A stretch of 64,000 nt of DNA from contig NZ_AQWM01000001.1 in NCBI RefSeq assembly GCF_000376105.1, positions 558,001-622,000 on the forward strand, written 5' to 3'. How positions within the stretch are numbered: position 1 is the stretch's first letter; every line of letters starts with the position of its first letter. This stretch comes from Asticcacaulis benevestitus DSM 16100 = ATCC BAA-896 (GTDB lineage: Bacteria; Pseudomonadota; Alphaproteobacteria; Caulobacterales; Caulobacteraceae). The notes below the pieces were generated by a model. The model was not told where the DNA came from. It made no database searches and saw only the letters and a list, made by a program, of their open reading frames with translations. The position numbers and the translations under genes were made by a program. This document shows, piece after piece, positions 38,350-48,613 of the stretch.

Positions 38350-38997
38350 TTAACTTAACTCATAGGTTTCCCACAGATCATCACCGACCGATTGAACGCC
38401 CAGACGGGTGAAACGCACCATCTGGTTCAGATCGTCAATATTGAGGTGACCGATCACGGGACGGGCGTCTCCGCCCAAGATGGTGGCCGAACGGAACCAT
38501 TCAAGGCGATCCACGAAACCCGCGCGCAGAAAAGCCGTCGCCACCACGCCGCCACCTTCGACGAACAGGCGCTCGATACCGGCCGCAGCGATCGCTTCCA
38601 GCGCCAGTTCAAGATCGACGCGCTGATGTTTGGAGGGCACCTTTATGGCGCGAACGCCGAGCGACTGCATCTCGCCGCTGATAGCCTGCGTCGTCACAAC
38701 ATAGGTGGGGATGACACGCGCGGTCTGGACCAGTTTGGACGTCATAGGCAGCCGCGAACGCGAATCGAGGATGATGCGCGCCGGCTGATAGCCTTCATAG
38801 CCCGCCAGCCGCACCGTCAGTTCGGGATCGTCCTTCAGCGCTGTCTCGATCCCTACCAGCACACCATCATGGCCGGCGCGCAGTTCATGGACGACGCGGC
38901 GCGCCTCCTCACCCGTGATCCACTTGCTTTGACCGTTCGCCGTCGCAATGCGTCCGTCGAGCGTGGTGGCCAGCTTGAGGGTGATTTGCGGGCGCAT
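38350..38997 (-). CDS. ribD: RibD reductase domain only (no deaminase)
   Basis: 215 residues from ATG 38997, a stand-alone 5-amino-6-(5-phosphoribosylamino)uracil reductase. Visible motifs: LKLATTLDGRIATANGQSKW, ITGEEARRVVHELR, VGIETALKDDPELTVRL, PARIILDSRSRLP and LFVEGGGVVATAFL. The zinc deaminase half of canonical RibD (about 145 residues with HAE and PCxxxxxxPPC) is absent, and nrdR lies only 130 bases upstream, so it is not hidden by a frameshift here. The deaminase must be supplied elsewhere. Confidence 0.9.
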   Translation of the reverse strand: MRPQITLKLATTLDGRIATANGQSKWITGEEARRVVHELRAGHDGVLVGIETALKDDPELTVRLAGYEGYQPARIILDSRSRLPMTSKLVQTARVIPTYVVTTQAISGEMQSLGVRAIKVPSKHQRVDLELALEAIAAAGIERLFVEGGGVVATAFLRAGFVDRLEWFRSATILGGDARPVIGHLNIDDLNQMVRFTRLGVQSVGDDLWETYELS

Positions 38998-39127
38998 CAA
39001 CGATCACTCCGAATTTCGATATGGAAATTCGGCAAGGCCGAGGGGCCGCCGCGTACTTTTACGCGTAAGCCCGCGTGGCGCTTGAACGCAAAAGAAAAGC
39101 TTGATTGTCTATGGTTTGCCATAGCGA

Positions 39128-39655
39128 TCAAGCATCGTCGGACGGGGAAATATCCTGCTCGCCCAGCCCTTGCTTGATGTCGCGCGGATCGTCGATCACC
39201 TCGTTGCTCAGGCCTTCGTCGCCGAGGAACTTGGCGAAATCGGAGGTCTCGCGGAAGTCACGATAGACCGAGGCGTAACGGACATAGGCCACGACATCGA
39301 GCGATTTCAGCGCCTCCATGACCAGGCCGCCGACCGTATCGGAGGTGATGTCGGTCTCGCCCATGCTCTCAAGCTGACGGACGATGCCCGACACCATGCG
39401 GTCGGTGCGTTCCTGATCGACCGGCCGCTTGCGCATGGCAATGGCGACCGAACGCTCCAGCTTCGTGCGATCGAAGGGCGTGCGCCGTCCCGAGCGTTTG
39501 ACCACCATGAGATCGCGCAGTTGCACGCGCTCAAAGGTGGTGAAGCGCCCGCCGCATTCCGAACAGGACCGGCGGCGGCGGATGGCCGCGCCGTCTTCGG
39601 AAGGACGGGAATCCTTCACCTGGGTCTCAAGATTTCCGCAAAAGGGACAGCGCAT
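39128..39655 (-). CDS. nrdR: Transcriptional repressor NrdR
   Basis: Represses ribonucleotide reductase genes in response to dATP/ATP. It has 175 residues. The zinc ribbon [17 protein letters not shown] with [12 protein letters not shown] supplies four Cys; the ATP-cone begins [17 protein letters not shown]. The C-terminal tail is extended by about 20 residues. It follows glyA after 13 bases. Confidence 0.96.
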   Translation of the reverse strand: MRCPFCGNLETQVKDSRPSEDGAAIRRRRSCSECGGRFTTFERVQLRDLMVVKRSGRRTPFDRTKLERSVAIAMRKRPVDQERTDRMVSGIVRQLESMGETDITSDTVGGLVMEALKSLDVVAYVRYASVYRDFRETSDFAKFLGDEGLSNEVIDDPRDIKQGLGEQDISPSDDA

Positions 39656-39668
39656 TATGTGTTACCGA

Positions 39669-40973
39669 TCAGCTATATATCGGGAACTGTTGCGCGAGAG
39701 CCTTAACCGAAGCGCGCACCTTTTCCTGAACAGCGAGATCAGGCTTGCCTTCGTTGGCGGCCATGCCGTCCACCACATCGGCGATCAGATTGCCGATGAT
39801 GATGAATTCCGCTTCCTTGAAGCCGCGGGTGGTGCCGGCAGGGGTGCCGAGGCGAACGCCCGAGGTGATGGTGAAGGGCTTGTCATCGAACGGGATACCG
39901 TTCTTGTTGCAGGTGATGAAGGCGGCTTCGAGGGCAGCCTCGGTGTCCTTGCCGTTCTGGCCCTTGGGGCGCAGATCGACCGACATGACGTGGCTGTCGG
40001 TGCCGCCGGTGACGATGGCCAGACCGCGCTCAACGAGCGTGGCGGCCAGGGCGCGCGCATTGGCGACGACCTGCTGGGCGTAGAGCTTGAACTCAGGCTG
40101 CAGGGCTTCACCGAAGGCCACGGCCTTACCGGCGATGACGTGCATCAGGGGGCCGCCTTGCAGACCGGGGAAGACCGACGAGTTGATCTTCTTGCCGAGC
40201 GCTTCGTCGTTCGACAGGATCAGGCCGCCGCGCGGGCCGCGCAGGGTCTTGTGCGTGGTGGTGGTGACGACGTGGGCGTGCGGCAGCGGATCGGGATACA
40301 TGCCGCCAGCAACCAGGCCGGCATAGTGGGCCATGTCAACGAACAGATAGGCACCGACCGAATCGGCGATTTCACGGAAGCGCTTGAAATCGATGTGGCG
40401 CGGATAGTTGGAGGCGCCGGCGATGATCAGCTTCGGCTTGTGCTGCTGGGCCAGGTCATTGACCTGATCCATGTCGATCAGGTTGGTGTCGCGCGTCACG
40501 CCGTAAGGCACAACATTGAACCACTTGCCCGACTGGTTGGCGGGCGAACCGTGCGTCAGGTGACCGCCACAGGCCAGATCCATACCCATATAGGTGTCGC
40601 CCGGCTGGAGCAGCGAGAAGAAGACGGCCTGATTGGCCTGCGCACCGGAGTGCGGCTGGACGTTGGCGAAGGCACAGTTGAACAGCTTCTTGGCGCGTTC
40701 GATGGCGAGACGCTCGACGTCATCGGCGTATTCGCAACCACCGTAGTAGCGACGGCCGGGATAGCCCTCGGCGTACTTGTTGGTGAGCACCGACCCTTGC
40801 GCTTCCAGAACGGCCTTGGAGACGATGTTTTCCGAGGCGATCAGTTCGATCTGGTCCTGCTGGCGATGCAGTTCGCCGGTTATGGCGGCCATGACTTCGG
40901 AATCGGCGGTCGCCAGATTGTCGTGGAAATAGCCTTGCGGGATGAAGGAGCCGGGGTTCGCGGGTGCGTTCAA
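39669..40973 (-). CDS. glyA: Serine hydroxymethyltransferase
   Basis: Interconverts serine and glycine and supplies one-carbon units. It has 434 residues. The PLP lysine is in [16 protein letters not shown], and [18 protein letters not shown] and [18 protein letters not shown] are typical. The start is a TTG at 40973 with AGGA nine bases upstream; the next Met is residue 28, inside the conserved N-terminal arm. nrdR is the next gene, then the rib genes. Confidence 0.96.
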   Translation of the reverse strand: MNAPANPGSFIPQGYFHDNLATADSEVMAAITGELHRQQDQIELIASENIVSKAVLEAQGSVLTNKYAEGYPGRRYYGGCEYADDVERLAIERAKKLFNCAFANVQPHSGAQANQAVFFSLLQPGDTYMGMDLACGGHLTHGSPANQSGKWFNVVPYGVTRDTNLIDMDQVNDLAQQHKPKLIIAGASNYPRHIDFKRFREIADSVGAYLFVDMAHYAGLVAGGMYPDPLPHAHVVTTTTHKTLRGPRGGLILSNDEALGKKINSSVFPGLQGGPLMHVIAGKAVAFGEALQPEFKLYAQQVVANARALAATLVERGLAIVTGGTDSHVMSVDLRPKGQNGKDTEAALEAAFITCNKNGIPFDDKPFTITSGVRLGTPAGTTRGFKEAEFIIIGNLIADVVDGMAANEGKPDLAVQEKVRASVKALAQQFPIYS

Positions 40974-41094
40974 GGGAGCGATTCCTGTGCTGGAGAAAGG
41001 GATGGAGGGAATATGGGGAGCGTTTACGCTTATCGACAGGGTGAGGCAAGGTTTTTAAGCTTTTCGCCCGCCAAAAGCCCCCAATCAGACACGG

Positions 41095-41295
41095 TCACAC
41101 CAGCTTGCCACGACCGTCAGGCGCAGGCGTATTGCCTTTGAGTTTGTTCTGCAGCTTGAGGATAGCCAGGCGCTTGACGCCGCCCGGATCATTGGCCGGC
41201 CCCATGGCTGAGGCTTCCGTGCCGGTCTGCGGGTCAATGGCGGTGACCTTCAGATAGGCGCCATTGCGCTGCATTTCGATGAAGACTTCGGACAT
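41095..41295 (-). CDS. Small protein, DUF6898-like
   Basis: 66 residues: MSEVFIEMQRNGAYLKVTAID, then PQTGTEASAMGPANDPGGVKR and a basic helix LAILKLQNKLKG. The pattern of a short beta-rich start followed by TGTEAS-GP resembles the alphaproteobacterial DUF6898 family. The function is unknown. A family A palindrome separates it from hemA upstream. Confidence 0.7.
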   Translation of the reverse strand: MSEVFIEMQRNGAYLKVTAIDPQTGTEASAMGPANDPGGVKRLAILKLQNKLKGNTPAPDGRGKLV

Positions 41296-41334
41296 GAAGC
41301 GGATTGTGTCTCAAGCCGTATAAGAAAGCAAGAA

Positions 41335-41405
41335 ACCCCACCACCACATCTCACCGCTGCGCGGTTCGCGCGGTCCCCCTCCCCGGCATAGCCAGGGAGG
41401 TATAA
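41335..41405. repeat. GC-rich intergenic palindrome, family A copy 2
   Basis: Starts ACCCCACCACCACATC and contains GCGCGGTTCGCGCGGTCCC, split from CCTCCCCGGCATAGCCAGGG. It shares the left end and core with 18342-18417 but lacks the right end. It is located just after the hemA stop. Confidence 0.8.
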
Positions 41406-41410
41406 CAACG

Positions 41411-42634
41411 TCAGGCCACGGCCGGCAGGCGCGCGACGTTGCACATCGTCCAGAGCTTATCCATCGAGGCCACCAGATGATCGATCATCTCGTCGGTGTG
41501 GTCCGGTGACGGCGTGAAGCGCAGGCGCTCGGTGCCCTTGGGCACGGTCGGGTAGTTGATCGGCTGGACATAGATGCCAAAGTCGTTGAGCAGCATATCC
41601 GACACCATCTTGCAGTGCTTGGCGTTACCGACCAGCACCGGCACGATGTGCGATTCCGTCGGGAAGGTGGCGATGCCGACAGCGCGCAGCTTTTTCAGCA
41701 GGCTTTGTGCGCGCTCCTGATGGGCAATGCGCTTTTCATTGTGCTCTTTCAGATACTTCACCGAGGCGGCGGCGCCGGCCATCACGGCGGGCGGCAAAGA
41801 GGTGGTGAAGATAAAGCCCGAAGCCCACAGACGGATGGCGTCGACCATGGCCGAGGTGCCGGCAATATAGCCGCCCATCATGCCAAACGCCTTGCCAAGC
41901 GTGCCTTCGATGATGTCGATCTCGCCCATGATGCCGTCGCGCTCGGCTACGCCAGCACCGCGCTCGCCATAAAGGCCGACCGCATGCACTTCGTCGATAT
42001 AGGTGAGCGCGCCATACTGTTTGGCCAGGGCCACGGTGCCGCGTACGTTCGAGATATCGCCATCCATCGAATAGACCGACTCAAACGCGATCAGCTTCGG
42101 GGCGTCGGCGGGCGCGGCCTTCAAAAGTTCTTCAAGATGATCGAGGTCGTTGTGACGGAACACATAGCGCTCGCCGCGGCCATTGCGTATGCCCTGGATC
42201 ATCGAGGCGTGGTTCAGTTCATCGGAGAAGATGATCAGGCCCGGCAGGATCTTGTAGAGCGTGGTCAGGGTCGCTTCGTTGGCGACATAACCCGAAGTGA
42301 AAACGAGGGCGGCCTGCTTGTGGTGCAGGTCGGCAAGTTCGGCTTCGAGCTGGTTGTGATAGAAGGTGGTGCCGGAAATATTGCGCGTGCCGCCCGAACC
42401 GGAACCGACCGCGTCAATGGCCTCGTGCATGGCCTGCATCACCACCGGATTTTGCCCCTGCCCGAGGTAATCGTTCGAGCACCAGACGGTGACGTCCTGC
42501 TCCTTGCCGTCTTCGCGGATCCAGGTGGCGCGCGGAAACTGACCGGCATGACGCTTCAGATTGGCAAAGACGCGATAGCGCCCTTCGGCGCGAACGGCGT
42601 TGACGGCGGCCTCGAAAGCGGCATTGTAATCCAT
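41411..42634 (-). CDS. hemA: 5-aminolevulinate synthase
   Basis: Condenses glycine and succinyl-CoA to ALA, the Shemin route characteristic of alphaproteobacteria. It has 407 residues from ATG 42634, with GGAG eight bases upstream. The PLP lysine is in [18 protein letters not shown], and the glycine/CoA regions [16 protein letters not shown] and [15 protein letters not shown] are present. It lies opposite hemB, which uses its product, about 1 kb away. Confidence 0.97.
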   Translation of the reverse strand: MDYNAAFEAAVNAVRAEGRYRVFANLKRHAGQFPRATWIREDGKEQDVTVWCSNDYLGQGQNPVVMQAMHEAIDAVGSGSGGTRNISGTTFYHNQLEAELADLHHKQAALVFTSGYVANEATLTTLYKILPGLIIFSDELNHASMIQGIRNGRGERYVFRHNDLDHLEELLKAAPADAPKLIAFESVYSMDGDISNVRGTVALAKQYGALTYIDEVHAVGLYGERGAGVAERDGIMGEIDIIEGTLGKAFGMMGGYIAGTSAMVDAIRLWASGFIFTTSLPPAVMAGAAASVKYLKEHNEKRIAHQERAQSLLKKLRAVGIATFPTESHIVPVLVGNAKHCKMVSDMLLNDFGIYVQPINYPTVPKGTERLRFTPSPDHTDEMIDHLVASMDKLWTMCNVARLPAVA

Positions 42635-42829
42635 ATCACACTCCGGCGGCCTCACTCGGAACCGCAAATCTGACGGGCGAGATAACGATTCGCCAGTCCC
42701 CATTCAAGTCCACAGGGATTAAAATAACCCTGACGACAGCATTGATACTCACCTTGAGACATATTCGTTCAAATTTCCAGAGTTTTTGCTATGACGGGTT
42801 TGCGCAGATTGTCGCATGTGAGGTGACCG

Positions 42830-43375
42830 ATGTCGAAAGTGTGGATTGGCCTGTTTCGCGGCATCAATGTCGGCGGCAACAACAAGCTGCCGATGAAGGA
42901 TCTGACGCGGCTGATGCTGGCGGCGGGCTTAAGCGATGTGAAAACCTATATCGCCAGTGGCAATGTGGTGTTTCGCTCTGATTTAGGTGACGCTGTGCTG
43001 GAAGCCCTGATCGGCGATCTGGTCGAAACCAATTTCGGCTTTCGACCGTCGGTTTTCCTGATCACCTTGTCGCATCTGGAAAAGGTGCTGGCGGAAAATC
43101 CGTTCCGCGACCATGAGCACAAGGGCAAGGCGCAGCACGTTTTCTTCTTCAAGGCGCCGCCGTCGAAGATTGATCGTGACCTGCTCGACAGCCTAAAAGA
43201 CGACAGCGAAGCCTATGAGATCAGCGATGAGCTGATGTATCTCTATGCGCCGGAAGGCATAGGTCGCTCGAAGATGGTCGAGAAAATCGGCCGCGCGGTG
43301 AAGGCTGATATGACCGCCCGCAATCTCAATACGGTCGAGACCTTGCGCGATATGGCGGCGGATTTGGAAGGGTAA
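42830..43375 (+). CDS. DUF1697 family protein
   Basis: 181 residues with the family start VWIGLFRGINVGGNNKLPMKDL, then GLSDVKTYIASGNVVFRSD, and VFFFKAPPSKID; these are conserved in DUF1697. The structure is known for the family, but the function is not. The ATG at 42830 has AGGTG six bases upstream. It is divergent from hemA and upstream of hemB with a palindrome between. Confidence 0.9.
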   Translation: MSKVWIGLFRGINVGGNNKLPMKDLTRLMLAAGLSDVKTYIASGNVVFRSDLGDAVLEALIGDLVETNFGFRPSVFLITLSHLEKVLAENPFRDHEHKGKAQHVFFFKAPPSKIDRDLLDSLKDDSEAYEISDELMYLYAPEGIGRSKMVEKIGRAVKADMTARNLNTVETLRDMAADLEG

Positions 43376-43383
43376 GTCATGAG

Positions 43384-43493
43384 TTCGCTCCCTCCTCCCT
43401 ACGCAGTGGGGAGGTGGTATTTGCGCAGCAAATGACGGAGGGGCGCCCCTCCGGCGCTATGCGCCACCTCCCCATCACGATGGGGAGGAGATT
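43384..43493. repeat. GC-rich intergenic palindrome, family B copy 2
   Basis: The outer arms CTCCTCCCTACG and CGATGGGGAGGAG are roughly inverted. Nested arms GGGGAGGTGG and CCACCTCCCC, and a central GGAGGGGCGCCCCTCC palindrome, give a long imperfect cruciform. It matches the plan of 21133-21300 and lies between the DUF1697 gene and hemB. Confidence 0.8.
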
Positions 43494-43561
43494 TCTTTTC
43501 CCAAGCTTGAAGCCGAACTACAAACGGCCTAAAGGTCGGCAATCATTTGAGAGTACGCCAT

Positions 43562-44559
<998 letters not shown>

Positions 44560-44563
<4 letters not shown>

Positions 44564-45111
44564 CCATGACCCTACCTTCAGACATCCGCACCGAACTGTA
44601 TGAAGCCATGACAGCGAACACCTATGTGCGCCTGTCGCTGCCGGAAGGCGAACATGAGGGCTTTATCGTCGGCTTGAGCAAGCAGTTGGTGCTGCTACAG
44701 GCCATCCACGAGTGGCAGGACGTCGGCGCCCTGATCGCGCCGGTGGAGAGCATCGAGGCCTGTGAGGTGTCGGAATTTCACGACGCCCAGATCCGGATTC
44801 TCGACTTCAACAGCGTCAAACGCACCAAGCGCTATAGCTGGGTCAAGCTCGGCAGTTACGAAGAGTTGTTCAAGTCGCTGAAATTCAAGAACAAGTTTGT
44901 CGTCGTATCGCTGGAAGACGACGCCGATGTCGGTCAAATCGATTCGATCGAAAAGGACAGCGTCGATCTCAAGGCAGTCGATCCCGGCGGCAACTGGATC
45001 GAGGAAGCGCTCGATTGTCCCTATGAGGAAATTACGCTGGTGCAGTTCGATGACAGCTATAGCCGCACCCTGCAACGCTATGTCGAACGCACCTCGGCAA
45101 CGCTGAACTAG
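44560..45111 (+). CDS. Conserved-looking hypothetical protein coupled to hemB
   Basis: 183 residues, not recognised. It is soluble and acidic, with no signal or membrane segment. It appears to hold two similar beta-rich halves: SLPEGEHEGFIVGLSKQLVLLQ near residues 25-50 and FVVVSLEDDADVGQIDSIEKDS near 110-130, the latter followed by a Sm- or SH3-like pattern with EEITLVQFDDSYSRTLQRYV at the end. Starts at 44560 and 44566 are both possible. The four-base overlap with hemB implies co-translation, but a heme role is only inferred. Confidence 0.75.
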
Positions 45112-45136
45112 GCTTTTGTTCCCAGAGGAACCGGTG

Positions 45137-46072
45137 ATGCTGCCTTATGTGAACAGACGGACCGTTCTTGGCGTTCTGGGCGGCGGTCTTGCCATGGCCA
45201 GTTCGCCGACAAACGCCAAGGCAAATGCCCCAGGCATCGCGATCACCATTGACGACTTCAATCTCGCAGACACAGCGCGATTGAGTGGTCTGCAAAGGGA
45301 TGAAGCCATCCGGCAGGCCCTGCGACGGCAGAAACTCAAGGCCGCCGGCTTTGTGGCCGGCAAATACATAGATGCCGATAAGAGCCCCCAGGTGCTCTCC
45401 GCCTGGTCAGCAGAAGGCCACTGCCTTGGCAATCACAGTTTTTCGCACAGCTATTTCAGCGGCAGGGATCCGGATGGCGAAATGGCTGACATCCTGAAAT
45501 GCGAATCTCTGCTTGCACCTTATGCGGGCTTTCAAAAGCTTTTCCGCTTTCCCTTTCTGGCCGAAGGCAAGACAGCCGAAGGACGGGACAGGATGCGCGT
45601 CCTGTTGCGTGCACATGGCTATCGGAACGCGCCGGTCACCATCGATACGTCCGACTGGTATATTGACCAGCGTCTGGCGGCGCGGTTGAAACTGGCGCCA
45701 GATAGCGACATAGCGCCGTATCGGGCGTACTGGCTCGATCATATCTGGGAACGGGCGACGTATTATGACGGGCTGGCGCAGAGGGTGCTCGGCAGGTCGA
45801 TCGACCACACCCTTCTTCTCCATCATCGACTGACTACCGCTCTGTTTCTGGAGGACGGTCTCAGGATGTTCCGCGAAAAAGGATGGCGGCTCGTTGACGC
45901 CTCCACGGCCTTGGCAAGCGCCGACTTGCAGACCGAGTACGATACCTTGCCGGCCGGACAAAGCTTGCTGTGGGCCGCCGCAAAGGCAGGCGGACGCTTT
46001 GACAGCGAACTGAGATATCCTGGAGAAGACTCGATTTACGAGACCGCCCGTATGGACGCTCTGGGATTATAG
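45137..46072 (+). CDS. Polysaccharide deacetylase family protein, exported
   Basis: 311 residues from ATG 45137, with AGAGGA upstream; a TTG at 45116 is less likely. The N-terminus NRRTVLGVLGGGLAMASS is a Tat-like signal. NodB-fold motifs: the first as AITIDDFN, with the catalytic Asp pair, and the second as GNHSFSH, with two metal His. A late LLLHHRLTTALFL replaces the usual LLH motif. The likely substrate is an envelope or external glycan acetyl group. Confidence 0.85.
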   Translation: MLPYVNRRTVLGVLGGGLAMASSPTNAKANAPGIAITIDDFNLADTARLSGLQRDEAIRQALRRQKLKAAGFVAGKYIDADKSPQVLSAWSAEGHCLGNHSFSHSYFSGRDPDGEMADILKCESLLAPYAGFQKLFRFPFLAEGKTAEGRDRMRVLLRAHGYRNAPVTIDTSDWYIDQRLAARLKLAPDSDIAPYRAYWLDHIWERATYYDGLAQRVLGRSIDHTLLLHHRLTTALFLEDGLRMFREKGWRLVDASTALASADLQTEYDTLPAGQSLLWAAAKAGGRFDSELRYPGEDSIYETARMDALGL

Positions 46073-46080
46073 CCGCGCGA

Positions 46081-46947
46081 TCAGGGCTTGCGGCGCGCCT
46101 CAAGGCGGGCGTGCAGCGAGGACGTATCCCAGCGCGCGCCCCCCATGGCCTGCACTTCCGAATAGAACTGATCGACCAGCGCCGCCACGGCCAGATGTGC
46201 GCCATTGGCCCGCGCCTCATCAAGCGCGATGCCTAAATCCTTGCGCATCCAGTCGACCGCGAAGCCGAAGTCGTATTCGTCCTTCGCCATGGTGGCCCAG
46301 CGGTTCGACATCTGCCACGAACCGGCAGCACCAGCCGAAATGGCGTTGAACACCAGTTCCGGATCGAGACCGGCGGATTTGGTGAAATGCAGCGCCTCGG
46401 CCACGCCCTGAACCGCACCGGCAATGGCGATCTGGTTGGCCATCTTGGCCATCTGGCCAGCGCCGGCCTCGCCCAGACGCGTGATCGACTTGGTGTAGGG
46501 CTTCGTCAGTTCGACCACTTCAGCAAAGCGCGACTCGTCGCCGCCGACCATAATCGATAACTGGCCATTGACCGCGCCCGCCTGACCGCCCGATACCGGC
46601 GCATCATAAAAACTTATGCCTTTTTCAGCACATACAGCCGCCATCTCACGCGCCACCTTAGCCGAAGTGGTGGTGTGATCGATGATCAGCGAACCGGCCT
46701 TCATGTTCGGCAAGGCGGTGAGGACGGCATCCCGCACGTCTTCATCGCGGCCGACACACAAAATCAGGGCCTCTGCGCTGACCAGGGCCGAGCCCAGCGC
46801 CGCCTCGGCGTGCATGCTGTAGGCTTTGGCCCAATCGAGCGCCTTCTGGTGGGTACGGTTAAAGCCGGTGACCTTGTGACCCGCCTTGACCAGATGGCCC
46901 GCCATTGGCCCGCCCATAATGCCCAGACCGGCAAAACACAGCTTCAT
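46081..46947 (-). CDS. NAD(P)-dependent 3-hydroxyisobutyrate dehydrogenase-like oxidoreductase
   Basis: 288 residues of the beta-hydroxyacid dehydrogenase family. The Rossmann motif is FAGLGIMGGPMAGHLVKAGH, the substrate motif FYDAPVSGGQAGAVNG, and the catalytic Lys168 lies in GAGQMAKMANQI. The substrate could be 3-hydroxyisobutyrate, tartronate semialdehyde, succinic semialdehyde or a similar acid; this cannot be decided from sequence. The start overlaps the flavin reductase stop by four bases. Confidence 0.88.
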   Translation of the reverse strand: MKLCFAGLGIMGGPMAGHLVKAGHKVTGFNRTHQKALDWAKAYSMHAEAALGSALVSAEALILCVGRDEDVRDAVLTALPNMKAGSLIIDHTTTSAKVAREMAAVCAEKGISFYDAPVSGGQAGAVNGQLSIMVGGDESRFAEVVELTKPYTKSITRLGEAGAGQMAKMANQIAIAGAVQGVAEALHFTKSAGLDPELVFNAISAGAAGSWQMSNRWATMAKDEYDFGFAVDWMRKDLGIALDEARANGAHLAVAALVDQFYSEVQAMGGARWDTSSLHARLEARRKP

Positions 46948-47429
46948 GATGCAACTCCAATCTGTCCATACTTGCCGCGGAAAAAGGTCAGCCCGGACTG
47001 TGATGGATCACTTTCAAAATGCTTGACCTCACCGACGATCACGAGGTGATCGCCCACCAGGCGCGCCTCGTAGAGTTCGCATGAGAAAAAGCCCAGAGCA
47101 CCGTTGAGCTTCAGCGGATCGGCGGCGTCGGTCAGCCCCTCTTCCGGTAAGATATGGGCATTTTCACGGGCAAAACGGCGCGACAGCACCTCGTGATCGG
47201 CATTCAGGATATTGATGCCGAAGGCCTGCGCAGCCGAATAGAGCGCATAGCGATGGGCTTTGAGATCGAGGCACCATTGCACCAGCGGCGGGTCGAGCGA
47301 CACCGAACTGAACGAATTGGCCGTCATGCCGACGACATGACCCGCCTCGTGATCAGGGTCGGCCACGGTGATGACGCAGACGCCGGTGGCGAATCCACCC
47401 ATGGCTTGCCGCAGGGCCTTGGTATCCAT
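46944..47429 (-). CDS. Flavin reductase family protein
   Basis: 161 residues from ATG 47429. It has the FMN-binding split-barrel pattern LRQAMGGFATGVCVITVADP, then TANSFSSVSLDPPLVQWCLDL and FGINILNADHEVLSRRFA. Such proteins reduce FMN or FAD with NAD(P)H, often for a partner monooxygenase; none is adjacent. Coupling to the oxidoreductase suggests a shared redox task. The frame extends 11 codons upstream without clear support. Confidence 0.88.
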   Translation of the reverse strand: MDTKALRQAMGGFATGVCVITVADPDHEAGHVVGMTANSFSSVSLDPPLVQWCLDLKAHRYALYSAAQAFGINILNADHEVLSRRFARENAHILPEEGLTDAADPLKLNGALGFFSCELYEARLVGDHLVIVGEVKHFESDPSQSGLTFFRGKYGQIGVAS

Positions 47430-47548
47430 AACTGGTTCCGACTGTGAATTGGCTCTCCTCATGGCCTAAAGGAGCCCGCCCGGCAAAGCAATGACGGATC
47501 ACATTTTTGTCCGGAAATTCGCCGCATGTCGCCAATCCTCAACACGCT

Positions 47549-47560
47549 ATTAACGTTAAT
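47549..47560. promoter_or_regulatory. 12-bp perfect palindrome upstream of motB
   Basis: ATTAACGTTAAT sits 39 bases before the motB ATG, in the divergent region with the flavin reductase gene. It resembles a regulator half-site pair, but it does not fit the CtrA consensus TTAA-N7-TTAA. The role is inferred. Confidence 0.35.
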
Positions 47561-47598
47561 GAACCTACAGTAAAGACGATTCAAAAGAGAGCAGCATT

Positions 47599-48504
47599 AT
47601 GGCCAGAAGCGACGCCCCCGTCGTCATCAAGAAAGTCAAGAAGGTCGTCGGCGGCGGACACCACGGTGGCGCCTGGAAGGTGGCCTATGCCGACTTCGTG
47701 ACGGCGATGATGGCCTTCTTCCTGCTGATGTGGCTGATCAACACGACCAGCCCGGAGCAAAAGCGTGGCGTGGCCGATTACTTCGCCCCGGCCAACGTGT
47801 CGCAATCGACCTCGGGTTCCGGTGGTATCCTCGGCGGGCAGGCGCTCGGCAAGGATGGCGACAAGAACGAAGGCACCATGTCCTTTATCGAGCAGATGGC
47901 GCCCAAGCCGCCGGAAACCCAGGACAGCGACGGTCAGGCGACCGAAAACACCGGTAAGGGCACCGCCGGCACCACGGCTGACACCGATCAGGAAACCGAT
48001 TCGCAAAAGCGCGAGCAGATGGCCTTCCAGAGCGCAGCGGAAAGTCTGCGCCAGGCCTTGCAGGACATGCCGGAACTGGCTGAGCTATCGAAGAATATCC
48101 TTGTCGACCAGACACCGGAGGGGCTGCGCATCCAGTTGATCGATCAGGAAGGCCGCTCGATGTTCAACGAAAACTCGATCCAGCCCAATGACCGCGCCAA
48201 GCTGTTGCTGCGCGCCGTCGCCAAGGTCATCAACCAGCTTCCCAACCGCGTCTCGATCACCGGCCACACCAGCGGCTCGGTCGGGCAGTCAGGGCAAAAT
48301 CCGCGTGACTGGTCGCTGTCCAGCGGACGCGCCGATGCTTCGCGCGCCGTCCTGCAAGGCGCCGGCGTCGATCAGGACCGCATCGCGCAGGTCTCCGGCA
48401 AGGCCGCCAAGGAGCCGCTCTATCCTGACGATCCGTCGCTGGCCGGCAATCGCCGCATCGCCATCGTGCTGGTGCGCGAGGCGCCGGTACTGCCGCAGAA
48501 CTAA
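47599..48504 (+). CDS. motB: Flagellar motor stator protein MotB
   Basis: 301 residues. The single N-terminal membrane helix carries the proton-binding Asp32 in AYADFVTAMMAFFLLMWL, the same position as in E. coli MotB. A long Gly/Gln/Thr-rich plug and linker (about 55-140) precedes the peptidoglycan-binding OmpA domain with VSITGHTSGSVGQSGQ, DWSLSSGRADASRAVL and NRRIAIVLVRE. The motA gene is not adjacent, as in Caulobacter relatives. Confidence 0.95.
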   Translation: MARSDAPVVIKKVKKVVGGGHHGGAWKVAYADFVTAMMAFFLLMWLINTTSPEQKRGVADYFAPANVSQSTSGSGGILGGQALGKDGDKNEGTMSFIEQMAPKPPETQDSDGQATENTGKGTAGTTADTDQETDSQKREQMAFQSAAESLRQALQDMPELAELSKNILVDQTPEGLRIQLIDQEGRSMFNENSIQPNDRAKLLLRAVAKVINQLPNRVSITGHTSGSVGQSGQNPRDWSLSSGRADASRAVLQGAGVDQDRIAQVSGKAAKEPLYPDDPSLAGNRRIAIVLVREAPVLPQN

Positions 48505-48613
48505 GGCGTTCGTCTTTTGCCTTGATTACCCCTGCCAATTAGGGTCAACTGATACTGACGGTATATTCCGAAGCGGCCCCAAGCCGCTATGTCGTGAGAT
48601 TGAGTAAGTGCAG

